From assembly GCA_947653505.1 (NCBI GenBank), contig CANTHI010000189.1, forward strand, positions 1-7,161: DNA of 7,161 nt, in the 5' to 3' direction. The position numbers and the translations under genes were made by a program. How positions within the stretch are numbered: the stretch's first letter is position 1; each line of letters begins with the position of its first letter. The notes beneath the pieces were generated by a model, which ran no database searches, was not told the origin of the DNA, and worked only from the letters and a program-made list of their open reading frames with translations. This document shows, piece by piece, positions 5,614 through 7,161 of the stretch. The DNA comes from an uncultured Eubacterium sp. GTDB taxonomy: Bacteria; Bacillota_A; Clostridia; Lachnospirales; Lachnospiraceae.

Positions 5614-5653
5614 AATAAAAAACAGCCACGGTTTCATGACCGTGGCCACTTTT
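5614..5653 (-). terminator. Intrinsic terminator of the M56 peptidase gene
   Basis: Read on the minus strand, GCCACGGT (5646-5639) pairs with ACCGTGGC (5632-5625) around a 6-base loop. After two bases comes TTTTTT (5622-5617), then ATT. It sits about 40 bases after the stop codon of the M56 gene. A short TTTT at 5650-5653 may give weak termination on the plus strand as well. Confidence 0.88.
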
Positions 5654-5685
5654 CCGGCAGATTTGCCAAAACATAATGCGGATAA

Positions 5686-7161
5686 TTAATGAGGGCATTT
5701 GTAATATGTCGTATTTCCGGTTTCTTCCATGATAACAATATGCATGCATTTAGAACATTTCTTTGCGTTATAGAATCTTGTAATGCAGCTTCCGTCCGGA
5801 TTTTTTGTATGGTGCGAAGCAAGTGCTGCCAGGTAGTTATGATTGCATGGTATAATTCTTGGCTCAATCATACTGTTTGTTACCGAACCATTTTCATCTA
5901 TGCAGACAAAATCGCTTTCCGAAAAATCATAATTTTTTAAGAATAAAAACAACTCGTCTTCTGACAGATGCAGAGAATCCGGTGCTGGTGCATTATCATT
6001 TTCTGACGATAATACGTTAAGTTCTATTGTATCAATAGCATCTGTGGTTAAATTTCCGCCTTCTATTGTTGACGGCAGGGTATAGGCCAGCGCAGGAACA
6101 GCTGAAAAAGTACATAACACAGCCGTCATAAGGGCTGTCACAGCAAGCTTTGCGGGTTTGCGTTTATAAAGATTTCTGTTTTTCATGACAAGTATCCTTT
6201 CTTCTGTTTGAGTTTTCTTTTTTCTTTTCAATACCAGACCGATTACCGGCATATGCGGCAGATTGGAGAAAATATCTGACAGTTTTTTCAGCAGGGCCTG
6301 ATAGGCAAGACATTCTTCCTCGGAAGCGCCGTTACAGGCGCACATGTCTGCCGCCATTTCCTGAAACTCTTCCATCCGGCTGCACATAAGAGCCAGAAAC
6401 GGGTTAAACCAGCTGAACACACGCGCTGCCGTGCTGAGCCTCTGGAACAGCAGGTCCCTGTTGCGGATATGCGCCAGTTCGTGCTTAATTACCATGTAGT
6501 AAACCTGACGGGGAATATTCCATTGGTCCGGAAGAAACAGCGTGTAGCGGAACGCACCGCCGACATACGGAGTCAACACATCCTTCCTCATGAGTATGCG
6601 TGGTTTCCTTTTCAGCTTTAGCTCCCGCACGGCATCATCCACAAGGCCGGTGATTTCTGCAGGATAGGCTGCCATATCCTCTTCCATGAATAAATGGAGG
6701 AAGCTGTCGAACCCGCGGCTCCTGCGCCTGTCGTATGAGCGCATGGCATAGCGGAAAGCAGTGACTGCAATCCAAACAATGATGAAAATGATCTGGATGA
6801 AGTTCATTTTTGGCATTGCAAAATTAACATTCTGTTCCAGACGGACAATGACATGGCTGCCGCTGTAAACAAACGGGACAACGGGCAGTGCCGAAATGAA
6901 GCCGTCAATGTATCTGCGAAGGTAAAACAGGCAGACCGGAAACGGAACAATAAAAAATGCAAGGTTCACGCGGCACAGGAAGACACAGTATTCCGGCGGC
7001 ATGTGTTTCCGTTCTGCAGGGAACAGGAGCATATGCAGTACGAAAAACAGGCTTCCCATGACATTCATGTAGAGCAGTAATTTTATCATTTGCAGGTAAT
7101 CTCCATTCAGAAATTTCTTGTTTTTATCATGGAGCAGGTAGTCAAAATACAAATTAGTTTT
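5686..7161 (-). CDS. M56-family (BlaR1/MecR1-like) membrane metallopeptidase, 5' end beyond the window
   Basis: A membrane zinc protease of the sensor type. The frame is open to the right edge and the TTG at 7152 has no visible ribosome site, so the true N-terminus is probably outside. Numbered from that TTG: membrane segments near 22-44, 56-78 and 117-137, then a cytoplasmic protease loop with HELAH (224-228). A downstream acidic motif, EMAAD (265-269), fits the third zinc ligand of the family. A fourth membrane segment (about 335-356) leads to an extracytoplasmic domain of about 130 residues. BlaR1 carries a penicillin-binding sensor at this place; here there is an acidic linker and then C436-x-H, C456, C466-x-x-C469 and C486-x-H488, with aromatic residues. 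The tail resembles C-terminal domains I recall from clostridial M56 proteins, but the ligand is unknown. Relatives cleave a BlaI/MecI-type repressor, which would be expected upstream, off the right edge. Confidence 0.88.
   Translation of the reverse strand, partial: KTNLYFDYLLHDKNKKFLNGDYLQMIKLLLYMNVMGSLFFVLHMLLFPAERKHMPPEYCVFLCRVNLAFFIVPFPVCLFYLRRYIDGFISALPVVPFVYSGSHVIVRLEQNVNFAMPKMNFIQIIFIIVWIAVTAFRYAMRSYDRRRSRGFDSFLHLFMEEDMAAYPAEITGLVDDAVRELKLKRKPRILMRKDVLTPYVGGAFRYTLFLPDQWNIPRQVYYMVIKHELAHIRNRDLLFQRLSTAARVFSWFNPFLALMCSRMEEFQEMAADMCACNGASEEECLAYQALLKKLSDIFSNLPHMPVIGLVLKRKKKTQTEERILVMKNRNLYKRKPAKLAVTALMTAVLCTFSAVPALAYTLPSTIEGGNLTTDAIDTIELNVLSSENDNAPAPDSLHLSEDELFLFLKNYDFSESDFVCIDENGSVTNSMIEPRIIPCNHNYLAALASHHTKNPDGSCITRFYNAKKCSKCMHIVIMEETGNTTYYKCPH

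Noticed and set aside
5689..5940. 83-codon plus-strand frame
   Set aside because: It is antisense to the conserved Cys/His tail of the M56 peptidase and has no start signals.

Overview
The window looks like chromosomal DNA of a low-to-moderate GC Firmicute, most likely a gut clostridium of the Lachnospiraceae type. This is an inference from gene content: strong AGGAGG-type ribosome sites, use of TTG starts, an FtsX-type two-gene ABC exporter, a BlaR1-like M56 peptidase with a Cys/His-rich tail, and a holin-like mini-toxin. No taxonomic search was run.

Layout. (1) Positions 31-3664, plus strand, form a tight operon: an ABC ATPase of the MacB/LolD type, a large FtsX-type permease overlapping it by 11 bases, and 18 bases later a small predicted lipoprotein made almost entirely of eight tandem 7-residue repeats (consensus V-D-I-D-x-H-T). 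The first two genes make a mechanotransmission-type exporter. The third is unrecognised and is the most novel coding feature here. (2) Positions 3665-5610 hold debris and small elements. They are a broken HicB-type antitoxin 3' end, a structured dispersed repeat (copy A), a complete-looking type I toxin-antitoxin module (32-residue toxin on the minus strand, antisense RNA with a good promoter on the plus strand, shared 3' hairpin), two further very short overlapping minus-strand ORFs upstream of the toxin, a frameshifted IS3-family transposase remnant, and a second longer copy of the dispersed repeat (copy B). (3) Positions 5614-7161, minus strand, hold an M56 (BlaR1/MecR1-like) membrane metallopeptidase whose 5' end runs off the right edge, followed by a good intrinsic terminator.

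How the parts relate. The exporter operon and the M56 gene converge on the debris region, which is a natural landing place for mobile elements. The M56 protein has the topology of a membrane sensor-protease, but its extracytoplasmic domain is a short Cys/His motif domain rather than a penicillin-binding domain. A partner BlaI/MecI repressor would be expected just beyond the right edge. A functional link between the M56 sensor and the exporter is possible but nothing in the sequence shows it.
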